Notes: generated by a model from the sequence alone, not told the origin. Numbered from the stretch's first letter, positions 27,145-36,745 are shown. The stretch is 64,000 nt of DNA from Terrisporobacter mayombei (GCF_014333445.1 NZ_JACRYU010000016.1:124001-188000), one strand, 5' to 3'. Program-made: numbers and translations.

Positions 27145-27771
27145 ATGAATGAAAATATAGATAGCAATTTAAATAAAAAAAATCAAACTCCATGTCCATG
27201 TAGATGTAAAGAAATATGTTTATGTAAATGTGGTGAGGAATGTTATAACAATAAAGACTGTTGTTATTTAAGACCTAAAGATATTTGTCTAGTTCAAGTT
27301 AATGATCCTACTCTTTTCCAAGTAATGACTGAATTAAATAATTTATATCTTACTGCAGTGCCAATAGAAATAAATACAGCAGGTTGTGAAGTAGAATCAA
27401 GTGATCTTCAAATGCCTAATGATACTTTAGTAATTAATGATTCAGGAATTTATAACATATATCTTTCTTTGAAATATAGTTTTAAATATAATAGTTTTGC
27501 TAAAGAGGGAGATATATCTAAAGTGAAGTTTTCTATTGTTGGAAACGGGGAAGAGATATTTAATATAGAAGACACAATTTTTGTACCCCAGATTATGGAT
27601 GAACAAAGTGAAGAGATAGTTAAGACGATACAAGGAAGAAGGTTAAAATCAATAAAAAAAGAATTACCATATAAGATAAATATAGTTCTTGATGAGTTTG
27701 ACTTTGATAAGTCAGTATTGAATCAAATTATGATAGTGGATTTAACCTTAATAGTAGAAAAGATGATTTAA
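27145..27771 (+). CDS. Unknown protein with Cys-rich N-terminus, possible spore-surface type
   Basis: 208 residues, not assigned to a known family. The first 45 residues are packed with cysteines in CPCRCKEICLCKCGEEC and DCCYL. Residues 55-208 form a predicted beta-rich domain (DTLVINDSGIYNIYLSLKYSF, KVKFSIVGNGEEIFNI, and a C-terminal IMIVDLTLIVEKM) reminiscent of jelly-roll domains in spore and exosporium surface proteins. There is no signal peptide, membrane segment or sortase signal. Cys-rich proteins without export signals are frequent in spore coats, so a mother-cell product is a reasonable guess, no more. AAAGGAG lies about 14 bases before ATG 27145, rather far. It is a single gene with its own terminator. 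Confidence 0.72.
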   Translation: MNENIDSNLNKKNQTPCPCRCKEICLCKCGEECYNNKDCCYLRPKDICLVQVNDPTLFQVMTELNNLYLTAVPIEINTAGCEVESSDLQMPNDTLVINDSGIYNIYLSLKYSFKYNSFAKEGDISKVKFSIVGNGEEIFNIEDTIFVPQIMDEQSEEIVKTIQGRRLKSIKKELPYKINIVLDEFDFDKSVLNQIMIVDLTLIVEKMI

Positions 27772-27789
27772 TTTTTTGATAAATTTATG

Positions 27790-27829
27790 AAGAGGTATTA
27801 TCATATTTAAAATGAAGATAATACCTCTT
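27790..27829. terminator. Terminator between convergent genes
   Basis: 13-bp stem AAGAGGTATTATC (27790-27802) with its complement (27817-27829); the loop is 14 bases. Confidence 0.82.
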
Positions 27830-27852
27830 TATAAAATATATTTATTATAATA

Positions 27853-28791
27853 TTAGATAATTGAAATACTACGTTTTATCATAAAAAGTCCAAATATAAT
27901 TATTAAAAGTCCGGCATACTTAAGAATTCTATCGCTATACCTTTCACTAATTTTAGAAGATAAATATGCAAAGCCAAGCATAACTGGTACAGTACCAAGT
28001 GAAAATACAAACATAGAAGAAGCTCCCATTATAAAACTTCCGCTAGATAAAGCATAAAGCTGCATAGTTTGAAGTGGACCACAAGGTAAGAAACCATTTA
28101 AGTAACCTATAATAAAAGGATTTTTATGATTGTTGACACATGTACTTTTATTGAAAATAGAAGGTAAAGTAAATTTTTTGAATAATTTAATACCTATCAT
28201 ATTTAATCCAGATATTATCATAAATAAAGCTGCAATAAGTTGAATTAGACTTTGTAGTTTTGTTGATGAAGCAAATACAGAACCTAACGCACCTATAATC
28301 CCACCCAAAATAGTATAAGAAATGACACGTCCTAAATTATATAAAAAGGATGACTTTAAAGACGATATTTTGTCATATTTATTAAATGTTTGGGTTAAAA
28401 TTATTCCGCCGCACATACCTATACAATGAAATGATGTAAATATACCTAGTGCAAACAACATAAAAAAGGAAGTTTCATTTAGTATATAAGAGGTACTAGT
28501 ACCTATTAATGGATTATTTCCCAGGAAAAACATAGATATAACTAATATACTAAGACCTAAAACTTTTAATAATAAATTATTTTTATTTGAAAAACCACAA
28601 TTTTTTATGGCGTTTAATATTTCAATATCACTACACAGTTCATTATCATAAGTAACGATTACCATTGAATTTTCATGATCAGCCTGAATACTTGATATAC
28701 CAGATAGTTGATTAATTTCATGTTCAACAGTAGATTCACAAGAGTGGCATTTCATACCGTATACATCAAAAAATTTAGTGATTTTGCTCAT
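27853..28791 (-). CDS. HMA domain fused to DsbD_2/SafE-like membrane protein
   Basis: 312-residue protein joining a cytoplasmic heavy-metal-associated domain to a six-segment membrane domain. The HMA domain occupies residues 1-70 with the metal motif GMKCHSC at about 12-18. The membrane part carries the paired motifs FHCIGMCGG and LPCGPLQTMQLYALSSGS typical of DsbD_2 (CcdA/SafE-like) proteins, whose cysteines handle metal or reducing equivalents. Such fusions in Gram-positive anaerobes are associated with copper handling. It is divergent from a two-component system and CopA, making one probable copper module. SD AAGGAGAA is upstream of ATG 28791. Function in copper export or trafficking is an inference. 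Confidence 0.85.
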   Translation of the reverse strand: MSKITKFFDVYGMKCHSCESTVEHEINQLSGISSIQADHENSMVIVTYDNELCSDIEILNAIKNCGFSNKNNLLLKVLGLSILVISMFFLGNNPLIGTSTSYILNETSFFMLFALGIFTSFHCIGMCGGIILTQTFNKYDKISSLKSSFLYNLGRVISYTILGGIIGALGSVFASSTKLQSLIQLIAALFMIISGLNMIGIKLFKKFTLPSIFNKSTCVNNHKNPFIIGYLNGFLPCGPLQTMQLYALSSGSFIMGASSMFVFSLGTVPVMLGFAYLSSKISERYSDRILKYAGLLIIIFGLFMIKRSISII

Positions 28792-28955
28792 ATTTTCTCC
28801 TTAATTTATTATTTTAAATTAATAACATGTATATTATACTCTAAAATTATGAAAAAATAATGAAGAATATAAATGAAAATATTATATATAAAAATTCATA
28901 AAAAATCTATAATTATATGATATTGTAAAAATATAAGAAGTTTAAGGGAGGAGTT

Positions 28956-29627
28956 ATGTTTAATATACTATTAGTAGATGATGAGAAAAAAATAACAGAG
29001 GTTGTAAAAGCCTATTTAGATAAAGAAGGATATAATACTAAGGTGGCTCATGATGGAAAAGAAGCTATAGATTTATTTGATAATAATGAATTTGATTTAG
29101 TTATTTTAGATAGAATGTTACCAGATATAAGTGGAGAAGAAGTGTGTAAAAAAATAAGAGAAACATCTCTAGTACATATTATAATGCTTACGGCAAAAAC
29201 TGAGGATGATGATAAAATTGATGGATTTAATTTAGGTTGTGATGATTATGTTTGTAAGCCTTTTAATGTTAAAGAATTAATTTTTAGAATAAAGGCTGTA
29301 TTTAGAAAAATGAAAAAAAATGAAGATGTTTTAAGAATTAAAGATGAAATAAAGATTAATACTTTATCTCATGAGGTAGAAATAAGAGGAAGAGCAGTTT
29401 ATTTAACTAATACAGAATATAAAATACTATTACTTTTAGTGCAAAATCCAAAGAAAATCTTTACAAGAGAAGAATTATTAGAATTAGTGATGGATGATTA
29501 TTATGAAAAAATAGATAGAATTATTGATGCTCATATTAAAAACTTAAGACAAAAGCTAGAAATAGATACAAAAAAATCAAGGATAATTCAAACTGTTTAT
29601 GGAGTGGGGTACAAACTTGGAATTTAA
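28956..29627 (+). CDS. OmpR-family response regulator
   Basis: DNA-binding response regulator, 223 residues. Receiver domain about 1-118 with acidic pocket D8-D9, phosphoacceptor D52 (LVILDRMLP), the switch Thr of MLTAKT, and Lys of CKPF. The C-terminal winged helix (about 128-222) ends in the usual IQTVYGVGYKLG. SD GGGAGG precedes ATG 28956. It overlaps the sensor kinase gene by 11 bases, so translation is probably coupled. The position between the HMA-DsbD2 gene and copA suggests it controls copper or another envelope stress; no operator could be identified by eye. Confidence 0.94.
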   Translation: MFNILLVDDEKKITEVVKAYLDKEGYNTKVAHDGKEAIDLFDNNEFDLVILDRMLPDISGEEVCKKIRETSLVHIIMLTAKTEDDDKIDGFNLGCDDYVCKPFNVKELIFRIKAVFRKMKKNEDVLRIKDEIKINTLSHEVEIRGRAVYLTNTEYKILLLLVQNPKKIFTREELLELVMDDYYEKIDRIIDAHIKNLRQKLEIDTKKSRIIQTVYGVGYKLGI

Positions 29628-30714
29628 AAAAAGAAAATTAAATTTAAATAAAAAACTACTATTTTATTTGGCATTAACTATGATAGCTATAATTATAATT
29701 ATGGCAGTTAGTATAAATTTAACTGTAGAAAATAAATTTTTATACCATTATAATACGATTACTAATGGAGAAGTATTAAATGGCATAAATCAAATAAGAG
29801 ATGCTTATTTAAGAGATATAAATAATGTAATTATAGGGATTTCTTTAATAATGATTATAGTTGTTATATCGATTTCTATATTTTTATCACAACAGATTTC
29901 TAAGCCCATAATAGTAGTATCAAAAATGACAGATTCTATAAAAAAAGGCGGTTATGATCAAACTTTAGAATATGAAAGTTCTATTGTAGAGATAGACAAT
30001 CTTATTAATTCAATAAATAATTTATCTAAAGAGTTATACAATATGGAAAATATGAGAAAGAGATTAACATCTGATATTTCTCATGAGTTAAGAACACCAC
30101 TTACAAGTATTCAGACACATTTAGAAGCTATGATTGATGGTATATGGGAGCCAAGTGAAGAAAGATTAATTAGTGTAAATGAAGAAGTAATAAGAATTAG
30201 TCATTTAGTAAATCAGCTTAAAAATCTTGCTAAATTTGATAGCGAAGAAAGTAAGTTAGACATAAGTGAGGTCGATTTAAAACAACTTGTGAAAAATATT
30301 ATTTATAATAATGAAAGCTATGCTTTAGAAAAAAATATAAACATTAATTCAAGTTTAGAAGATATAAGAGCTTTTATAGATAAAGAGAAAATTTCTCAAG
30401 TAATAATAAACTTAATTTCTAATGCAATTAGATATACTAATAATAATGGTGAAATTTTTATTAAATTATATAAAGTTGAGGATTTTATTAAAATAAGCGT
30501 AAAAGATAATGGTATAGGTATACCAAAAGAAAGCGTAGATTATATTTTTGAAAGATTTTATAGGGTAGATAAATCTAGATGCAGAAATACAGGAGGGACG
30601 GGAGTTGGTCTTACTATATGCAAGTCCATAATTGATTTACATGGGGGAAATATAGAAGTAAAAAGTGAATTAAATATTGGAAGTGAATTTATAATTACTA
30701 TTCCAAAAAAATAA
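29617..30714 (+). CDS. Sensor histidine kinase
   Basis: Membrane histidine kinase, 365 residues from TTG 29617 behind GGAGTGGGG; an ATG at 29599 is inside the regulator gene and lacks spacing. Two membrane segments (about 13-33 and 78-97) frame a short outer loop of about 45 residues. A HAMP domain follows, then the H-box SDISHELRTPLTS, N-box NLISNAIRYT, G1 box DNGIGIP and G2 box GGTGVGLTICKSI. The small external loop means the signal may be sensed within or near the membrane. It partners the overlapping response regulator gene. Confidence 0.93.
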   Translation: MEFKKRKLNLNKKLLFYLALTMIAIIIIMAVSINLTVENKFLYHYNTITNGEVLNGINQIRDAYLRDINNVIIGISLIMIIVVISISIFLSQQISKPIIVVSKMTDSIKKGGYDQTLEYESSIVEIDNLINSINNLSKELYNMENMRKRLTSDISHELRTPLTSIQTHLEAMIDGIWEPSEERLISVNEEVIRISHLVNQLKNLAKFDSEESKLDISEVDLKQLVKNIIYNNESYALEKNININSSLEDIRAFIDKEKISQVIINLISNAIRYTNNNGEIFIKLYKVEDFIKISVKDNGIGIPKESVDYIFERFYRVDKSRCRNTGGTGVGLTICKSIIDLHGGNIEVKSELNIGSEFIITIPKK

Positions 30715-30816
30715 AATTTACCTTCATAAAATATTCACAAAGTTATAATAAGATACAAATACGATAAGTAATTAAGTTTATATTTTATATTTAAAAAACT
30801 TGAAAGGAGAAAGATC

Positions 30817-33300
30817 ATGGCAGAAAATATAATTAAAGATGATATAAAAATAAGTGGCATGACCTGCGCATCTTGTGCAAAAGCAGTAGAAAGAGCTGTT
30901 AGAAAACTAGATGAAAGTGTAGAAGCTAGTGTGAATATGGCAACAGAAAAATTAAGTATATCTTATAATAGTGAAAACGTAAAAAGTAAAGATATAGAAA
31001 ATGCCATAGCAAAAGCTGGTTTTGGGGTAATAAGAGAAGAAAAAAATAAAGATGTGATAATTCCTATAGGAGGGATGACATGTGCATCTTGCTCAAAGGC
31101 AGTAGAAAGAGCTGTGAAAAAATTAGATGGTGTGGAAAGTATACAAGTTAATTTAGCAACAGAAAAAGCATCTATAACTTACTCACCAAGTAAAATTAAA
31201 TTATATGAAATAAAAGAAGCTATTCAAAAAGCTGGTTTTAAAGTATTAGAAATGGAAAGTAAAAAATCAGTAGATGAAGATAAAATAAGAAAAGAAAAAG
31301 AAATGAAAAACTTATTCACTAAGTTTATAGTATCTGCTATATTTGCAGTACCATTATTTTATATAGCAATGGGACAAATGATAGGAGAACCTATAGGACC
31401 TTTACCTATACCAAAAATAATTGACCCTAATATAAATCCACTTAACTTTGGATTAATTCAATTAGTGTTAACTATACCAATAGTAATAGCAGGAAATAAA
31501 TTTTACTCTAAAGGTGTAAAATCTATGATTTCAAAATCTCCTACTATGGATTCATTAATAACTATAGGTACTGGAGCAGCCCTTATATATAGTTTATATT
31601 CGCTATATTTAGCTTATAATGGAGATCATATGGCGATACATCATATGTACTTCGAAAGTGCTGGTGTAATAATTACTTTAGTTTTACTTGGGAAATATTT
31701 TGAATCAAGAGCTAAAGGTAAAACAGGAGAAGCTATAAAAAAATTAATGGGACTTAGTCCAAAGACCGCAATTATAGTTAAAGATGACAAAGAAATAGAA
31801 ATTCCGATAGAAGAAGTTGAAGTTGGAGATATTATATTAGTTAAACCCGGTTCAAAAATACCAGTAGATGGAGTTGTTATAGAAGGATATACTTCAGTAG
31901 ATGAATCAATGCTTACAGGTGAAAGTATACCGGTAGAAAAAAATCCTGGAAGTTCAGTTGTTGGAGCTAGCATTAATAAAAATGGTACTATTAAATTTAG
32001 AGCTGAAAAAATAGGCAGTGATACAGTTATATCTCAAATAATTAAATTAGTTGAAGATGCTCAAGGGTCTAAAGCTCCTATTGCTAAATTAGCTGATGTT
32101 ATTTCTGGATACTTTGTACCAGTAGTAGTTGTGATTGCCATAATTGCTGGATTAGCATGGTTTGTGGCAGGCAAAGGAGTAGTATTCTCGTTAACAGTAT
32201 TTATAGCTGTATTAGTCATTGCTTGTCCATGTGCTTTAGGTCTTGCTACACCAACAGCAATAATGGTTGGTACAGGAAAAGGTGCTGAAAATGGAATTCT
32301 TATAAAAGGCGGAGAAGCTTTAGAGACTACTCACAAAATAAACACAATAGTATTTGATAAAACAGGAACAATAACTGAAGGTAAACCAGTAGTTACTGAT
32401 ATAATTACAGCAAATAATATAGGTGAAGAAGAATTGCTAAAAGTGGCTGCTAGTGCAGAGAAATCTTCTGAACATCCACTTGGTGAAGCTATTGTAAGAG
32501 ATTGTGAAGAAAAGAGTTTAGGATTCTATAAAGTAGATAAATTTATGGCTATACCTGGACATGGTATAGAAGTTATATTAGATAATAGAGATATATTACT
32601 TGGAAATAAAAAATTAATGGATAGTAAAAATATAGATATATTAAATCTTGAAAAGAAATCTGATGAACTTGCAGGGCAAGGTAAAACTCCTATGTATGTT
32701 GCCATAGATAATAACATAGCAGGTATAATAGCAGTTGCGGACATAGTAAAAGAAAATAGTGCAAAAGCTATTAAAAAACTTCATGAAATGGGAATTGAAG
32801 TTGCTATGATAACTGGTGATAATAAAAAGACAGCACAAGCTATAGCTACTCAAGTAGGTATTGATAGAGTTTTAGCAGAAGTTCTACCACAAGATAAGTC
32901 TAACGAAGTTAAAAAGCTTCAAGAAGAAGGTAAGTTTGTTGCCATGGTTGGTGATGGTATAAATGATGCTCCAGCATTAGCACAAGCTGATATAGGTATA
33001 GCAATAGGAAGTGGTACAGATGTTGCCATGGAATCTGCTGATATAGTTCTTATGAGAAGTGATTTATTAGATGTATCTACAGCTATAAAATTAAGTAAAA
33101 AGACAATGACAAATATAAAGGAAAATTTATTCTGGGCATTTGGATATAATGTAATAGGTATACCTGTTGCAGCAGGAGTATTATACTTATTTGGAGGTCC
33201 CTTATTAAATCCAGTAATAGCGGCACTTGCTATGGCATTTAGTTCAACTTCAGTATTATTAAATGCTCTTAGATTAAAAAGTTTTAAAGTAGATAAATAA
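30817..33300 (+). CDS. copA: Copper-exporting P1B-type ATPase
   Basis: Membrane ATPase that exports Cu(I). 827 residues with two N-terminal HMA domains, metal motifs at C17/C20 and C89/C92 (both GMTCASC). Eight membrane segments are expected. The transport motif CPC is C470-P471-C472 in the sixth. The phosphatase loop has LTGES, the phosphorylation site is D514 in [11 protein letters not shown], and the hinge is [18 protein letters not shown]. The C-terminal segments carry YN and MAFSS, the Cu(I)-type ligands. SD AAAGGAGAAAG precedes ATG 30817. It follows the two-component genes by about 100 bases. No CsoR repressor or CopZ chaperone gene is visible here. Confidence 0.96.
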   Translation: MAENIIKDDIKISGMTCASCAKAVERAVRKLDESVEASVNMATEKLSISYNSENVKSKDIENAIAKAGFGVIREEKNKDVIIPIGGMTCASCSKAVERAVKKLDGVESIQVNLATEKASITYSPSKIKLYEIKEAIQKAGFKVLEMESKKSVDEDKIRKEKEMKNLFTKFIVSAIFAVPLFYIAMGQMIGEPIGPLPIPKIIDPNINPLNFGLIQLVLTIPIVIAGNKFYSKGVKSMISKSPTMDSLITIGTGAALIYSLYSLYLAYNGDHMAIHHMYFESAGVIITLVLLGKYFESRAKGKTGEAIKKLMGLSPKTAIIVKDDKEIEIPIEEVEVGDIILVKPGSKIPVDGVVIEGYTSVDESMLTGESIPVEKNPGSSVVGASINKNGTIKFRAEKIGSDTVISQIIKLVEDAQGSKAPIAKLADVISGYFVPVVVVIAIIAGLAWFVAGKGVVFSLTVFIAVLVIACPCALGLATPTAIMVGTGKGAENGILIKGGEALETTHKINTIVFDKTGTITEGKPVVTDIITANNIGEEELLKVAASAEKSSEHPLGEAIVRDCEEKSLGFYKVDKFMAIPGHGIEVILDNRDILLGNKKLMDSKNIDILNLEKKSDELAGQGKTPMYVAIDNNIAGIIAVADIVKENSAKAIKKLHEMGIEVAMITGDNKKTAQAIATQVGIDRVLAEVLPQDKSNEVKKLQEEGKFVAMVGDGINDAPALAQADIGIAIGSGTDVAMESADIVLMRSDLLDVSTAIKLSKKTMTNIKENLFWAFGYNVIGIPVAAGVLYLFGGPLLNPVIAALAMAFSSTSVLLNALRLKSFKVDK

Positions 33301-33301
33301 T

Positions 33302-33340
33302 AAAAAAGACAACTTGCAAGTTTGTAAGTTGTCTTTTTTT
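33302..33340 (+). terminator. Terminator of copA
   Basis: 14-bp stem AAAAAAGACAACTT (33302-33315) with its complement (33326-33339), ending in seven T. Confidence 0.88.
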
Positions 33341-33377
33341 ATTCTAATATAAGAGTAATATAATATCATCAAATATT

Positions 33378-33386
33378 TGATATAAT
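33378..33386 (+). promoter_or_regulatory. Extended -10 promoter
   Basis: TGATATAAT at 33378-33386, about 37 bases before the VOC-family gene. Confidence 0.5.
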
Positions 33387-33423
33387 ATGATAGTTAACTA
33401 TAAAAAATAGAAGGAGATAAACT

Positions 33424-33831
33424 ATGACTATAAAGATGATACATCATATTTGTATACAAACTGAAAATTATAAGGAATCATTAGATTTTTATACAAGAAT
33501 ACTAGGATTTGAGATAGTAAAAGAAAGTAAAAATTTTCATAATAGAGAGTACAATACTTGGTTAAAGTTAGAGAACTTTATGATAGAGTTACAAACTCCA
33601 AAAAATGGAGATGAATTTAGCAAATGGAGTTCTTTGAATGCTGGTCCTGTTCATATGGGATTTTTAGTTGATAATGTTGAAAATGAATATGAGAGGATTA
33701 AAAAACTTGGATATGATAATTTTAAAACTAAAAATGGAGAAATAATTTATAAGGTTGAAGGTGAGAGTTTATTTAAGATAAAAGCTCCAGAAGGAACAGA
33801 AATAGAGATAAGAGATACAGATATAAAATAG
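33424..33831 (+). CDS. VOC-superfamily (glyoxalase-like) protein
   Basis: 135-residue protein of the vicinal oxygen chelate fold, two beta-alpha-beta-beta-beta modules. The N-terminal metal-side His is in MIHHICIQT, followed by ESLDFYTRILGFEI. The second module starts PVHMGFLVDNVENEYERIKKLG and ends with the acidic EIEIRD. This resembles lactoylglutathione-lyase relatives, but clostridia usually lack glutathione, so the name glyoxalase would be too specific. SD GAAGGAG precedes ATG 33424. It is a single gene with its own terminator; substrate unknown. Confidence 0.83.
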   Translation: MTIKMIHHICIQTENYKESLDFYTRILGFEIVKESKNFHNREYNTWLKLENFMIELQTPKNGDEFSKWSSLNAGPVHMGFLVDNVENEYERIKKLGYDNFKTKNGEIIYKVEGESLFKIKAPEGTEIEIRDTDIK

Positions 33832-33833
33832 TT

Positions 33834-33861
33834 AAAAGGGAGTATTGAGTTACTCCCTTTT
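33834..33861. terminator. Terminator between convergent genes
   Basis: AAAAGGGAGTA (33834-33844) pairs with TACTCCCTTTT (33851-33861), loop TTGAGT. Confidence 0.85.
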
Positions 33862-33890
33862 CGTGTAAGTAAAGTTATCAATTGATTTTA

Positions 33891-34214
33891 TTATTTATGT
33901 TTAAATGTAGCACAATTTGTTTCAGTATAAATTACTGGCTCATTTCCATGAAAATCTACTTGTATTCCATCTGCAGTACATGCTTTATTATTGTTGTAAA
34001 CGCAAGTTTCAACTGAACATACTAGTGCATCACATGGACCAGCATCATTAGTATTATTAGTTAAGTTTGAATAATGTTTATAATCAAGGAAGCTATCGCA
34101 GCAAGTATTACATTCTTTTTCTGCTGCACCTCCAGAAATATTAACTATATTTGCATAACAGATAGATGATTTATTATGTGAGCAGTTTGTTACACTACAA
34201 TCGATTTTTGCCAT
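33891..34214 (-). CDS. Protein with two DUF1540 domains
   Basis: 107 residues with 12 cysteines arranged as two similar modules: IDCSVTNCSHN...CYANI...CNTCCDSF, then VCSVETCVYNN...CTADGI...CATF. This is the DUF1540 pattern, likely metal-binding, of unknown function and common in clostridia. There is no signal peptide. It lies 12 bases downstream of the rubrerythrin gene in the same direction, so the two are probably cotranscribed, hinting at a role in oxidative stress or iron handling. SD GGAGGT is upstream of ATG 34214. Confidence 0.88.
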   Translation of the reverse strand: MAKIDCSVTNCSHNKSSICYANIVNISGGAAEKECNTCCDSFLDYKHYSNLTNNTNDAGPCDALVCSVETCVYNNNKACTADGIQVDFHGNEPVIYTETNCATFKHK

Positions 34215-34226
34215 TTTTATAACCTC

Positions 34227-34772
34227 CTATTTAGAAAAATATCTATCTAATAATCCTTTAAATGCTCTACCATGTCTAGCTTCATCTTTGCACATTTCAT
34301 GAACTGTATCATGTATAGCATCTAGATTATTCTTTTTAGCAAGAGTAGCTAATTCTTTTTTACCTGCACAAGCACCATATTCAGCTTCGACTCTAGCAGA
34401 TAAATTTTGTTTAGTGCTAGTATATACAACTTCTCCTAATAGCTCTGCGAATTTAGATGCATGATCAGCTTCTTCATAAGCTATTCTTTTGTAAGCCTCA
34501 GCAACTTCTGGATAGCCTTCTCTATCAGCTTGTCTACTCATAGCTAAGTACATACCTACCTCTGTACATTCGCCTATGAAATTTGATCTTAAACCTTCTA
34601 TTATTTCTTCATCTACATCTTTAGCAATACCTATTCTATGTTCATCAGCCCATTGCATTTCGCCTTTCATCTCTTCGAATTTATCTGAGCCAACTTTGCA
34701 TATTGGACATACCTCTGGAGGAGCATCTCCTTCATGAATATATCCACATACAGTACAAACGAATTTTTTCAT
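34227..34772 (-). CDS. Reverse rubrerythrin (N-terminal rubredoxin, C-terminal ferritin-like)
   Basis: Peroxide/oxygen detoxification enzyme of anaerobes, 181 residues. ATG 34772 is chosen because GGAG lies eight bases upstream; the GTG at 34781 is too close. The rubredoxin domain is at the N-terminus ([12 protein letters not shown] and VCPICKVG, residues 1-38). The four-helix di-iron domain follows, with ligands in [32 protein letters not shown], and [14 protein letters not shown]. This domain order is the reverse of classical rubrerythrin and is typical of clostridial peroxide-induced proteins. The downstream DUF1540 gene is probably in the same transcript. PerR control is likely by analogy; no PerR box was identified. 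Confidence 0.93.
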   Translation of the reverse strand: MKKFVCTVCGYIHEGDAPPEVCPICKVGSDKFEEMKGEMQWADEHRIGIAKDVDEEIIEGLRSNFIGECTEVGMYLAMSRQADREGYPEVAEAYKRIAYEEADHASKFAELLGEVVYTSTKQNLSARVEAEYGACAGKKELATLAKKNNLDAIHDTVHEMCKDEARHGRAFKGLLDRYFSK

Positions 34773-34939
34773 TAATTTCACTCCTTTGTATATTTATGTA
34801 GCAACTTTAGTATTTTCATAAATTAAAAATAATATGCATTTATACACTCAGAATATTTCATTAAATACTTATAAGTCTAGTTTATTGTAGATACTGTATA
34901 ATTCTATTAATATATCTTTATTAATAAAATTTATTACGA

Positions 34940-35363
34940 TTAATGAGCAAATTGAAAATAGAGGTTTAGAAAAATCTAAACAGTGTACATATTGCAAATG
35001 GTGATTCAGATATAGTATACAAAGTTGATGATTTTCAAAAGTTTAATTAAATATTAATTGATAATTTTAATTTTTATAGAGGATTTAAAGTTAATTAAAA
35101 AGAAAATAATATAATACTCTGTAATTTTGTAGTTGATAGTATGGAAATTGAAATTTATGCACTGATGTAGATTCTAAAAATCTAATGGATATAGACATAT
35201 GATTATTGAACATAAATTACTTAATTTATATGGAGAAAATTTTACAAAAGAAATAGTAAGATTAAAAAAACAAGGTTTAAAAACAGAGCCAGCATTTGTT
35301 AAAGTTTTAAATTTAGAAGGTAATCCGTATGAACAACTATTATTACTAGGTGATAAAGTTTAA
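34940..35363 (+). pseudogene. Relic of a DUF4269-like protein gene
   Basis: No complete frame, but pieces of one protein are readable in order. VHIANGDSDIVYKVDDFQKFN is at 34985-35047, VVDSMEIEIYA is about 35132-35160 in the same frame, and then in a shifted frame GYRHMIIEHKLLNLYGENF onward to LEGNPYEQLLLLGDKV ends at stop 35363. The order and wording match my recollection of DUF4269 proteins (nucleotidyltransferase-like fold). At least one frameshift and several stops separate the pieces, and the N-terminal third is not recognisable. The rest of 34773-35379 shows only AT-rich sequence holding the reverse rubrerythrin promoter. Confidence 0.55.
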
Positions 35364-35379
35364 AATAGGGGATGGTATT

Positions 35380-35928
35380 ATGGAAAAAAAATTTATTAAA
35401 GAAGTAATAGAGTGGGTTAAGACTATAGGAATATCTTTAATTGTTTCAATATGTATCAGTACATGCATTAGTACAATTATAAAGCCTACAGTAGTAAGTG
35501 GACAATCTATGTATCCAACCTTAAAAGATAAAGACTACCTTATAATAAACAAATTAGCTTATAGTAATAAAATACCAAATAGGGGAGACATTATAGTTTT
35601 CAGGACAAATTTAATTGATGATCAAACTATGAGTAAAAAGCATTTAGTAAAAAGAGTTATTGCATTGCCAGGAGAGCATATTGTAATCGAAAATGACAAA
35701 GTATATATAAATGGAAATATTCTAGAAGAAAATTATTTGCAAGATATTCATACATATGGTGATATAGACATGATAGTTCCAGAAAATCATGTATTTACAA
35801 TGGGAGATAATAGAGAAAGAAGTGATGATAGTAGGGACTCTTGCATTGGTACTATATCTTTAGATGATGTAGTAGGTGAAGTTACTTTAAGAGCTTTTCC
35901 TTTGAATAATATTGGAATAGTAAAATAA
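35380..35928 (+). CDS. lepB: Type I signal peptidase
   Basis: Membrane serine-lysine protease that removes signal peptides from exported proteins. 182 residues from ATG 35380, behind AGGGGATGG; the longer in-frame version begins inside the upstream relic. One N-terminal membrane segment (about 15-33) is typical of Gram-positive SipS forms. The catalytic Ser is S43 in SGQSMYP and the general-base Lys is K91 in HLVKRVIALPGE. Later signature: FTMGDNRERSDDSRD. Several exported products in this window (15430, 54646, 56013) would need such an enzyme, though clostridia often have more than one. It is a single gene next to gene relics. Confidence 0.93.
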   Translation: MEKKFIKEVIEWVKTIGISLIVSICISTCISTIIKPTVVSGQSMYPTLKDKDYLIINKLAYSNKIPNRGDIIVFRTNLIDDQTMSKKHLVKRVIALPGEHIVIENDKVYINGNILEENYLQDIHTYGDIDMIVPENHVFTMGDNRERSDDSRDSCIGTISLDDVVGEVTLRAFPLNNIGIVK

Positions 35929-36072
35929 TAAAAGATTTCTTTCTTAGTTTGTTTTGAAGTTTAACTGTATTAAAACAGATTTAAGATGTTAAATGTACTA
36001 TAATATAATGATAATGATATCCTATAAAGATTCAAATACCTATCATCATTTTATTATGAGGGGGATGTATGA

Positions 36073-36264
36073 TTGAATATAAAAAGAAAGAAAAATTCAA
36101 ATAACAATGATCTTATTTTAGTTTTGTATATTTTATTCACAACTATAGTTCTAATTGTATGGTTATATCAAATTTTTATATCAGAACGATATGGAATAGG
36201 CATACTTTTATTATTTTGGCAGGTTGTTTTCACAATAGCATATTTGTTTTTTGTAAAGAATTAG
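36073..36264 (+). CDS. Small membrane protein, unknown
   Basis: 63 residues with two predicted membrane helices (about 13-31 and 42-60) joined by a short polar turn, and a basic N-terminus (MNIKRKKNSNNN). The start is TTG 36073, seven bases after AGGGGGAT; an ATG at 36069 in another frame stops quickly. No family is recognised. It lies in a region of decayed genes, so it may itself be residual, but its SD and clean frame favour a real gene. Confidence 0.55.
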   Translation: MNIKRKKNSNNNDLILVLYILFTTIVLIVWLYQIFISERYGIGILLLFWQVVFTIAYLFFVKN

Positions 36265-36336
36265 AAAAACTAAATAGTATTAAGTTTTTATAGGATATCA
36301 TTATAAGATATATTTTCTATATCAATATTTGTTTAT

Positions 36337-36618
36337 ATGAAAACAGAAATGTTTTTACTTATAGCTTTAGGTATAATATACCTAATTCTAGGAATAATTA
36401 TTCTTTGCAGATTGAAGATTTTAAATTCAAATAAGGCTATAGTTTTATTTGGGAACTACTATGGAACAATATCTAAAGAAGGTGAAGATACTACAGGAAC
36501 ATTATTACCGGCTACTAATAAAAAAGTATACCTTAAATTATTGACTTTAATATTTGAATATAATAAAATAAATATTATGAAAAGAACCATTTTAAGTGGT
36601 GTATTATATATTTTATAA
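36337..36618 (+). pseudogene. Probable truncated relic of an SPFH/band-7 protein gene
   Basis: A 93-codon frame opens with a membrane helix (FLLIALGIIYLILGIIILC) and continues SNKAIVLFGNYYGTISKEG, the arrangement seen at the start of SPFH (stomatin/prohibitin-like) proteins, then KKVYLKLLTL. The sequence expected between (a hydrophobic NPF segment) and the remaining 150-200 residues are missing or garbled, and no convincing SD precedes the ATG. I read it as a truncated relic; a short functional membrane peptide is the alternative. Confidence 0.42.
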
Positions 36619-36673
36619 TGCCAATGCAACTTAAATTATGGTTTGATTAATTAAGTATATATATAAGTAATAG

Positions 36674-36712
36674 CCAAATAAGTGCACCAGGTTGCGTTTA
36701 TTTGGTTTTTTT
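36674..36712 (+). terminator. Terminator after the SPFH-like relic
   Basis: CCAAATAA-GTGCA pairs with TTGCG-TTTATTTGG with minor mismatch, then seven T. Its survival suggests it once ended the gene now decayed upstream. Confidence 0.75.
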
Positions 36713-36745
36713 ATTGAAAAATAAGTATAAGGAGGAATTATAATA

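Noticed and set aside
36004..36022. Fur-box-like sequence ATAATGATAATGATATCC
   Set aside because: Only the left half matches the Fur consensus and the downstream small membrane ORF has no iron link.
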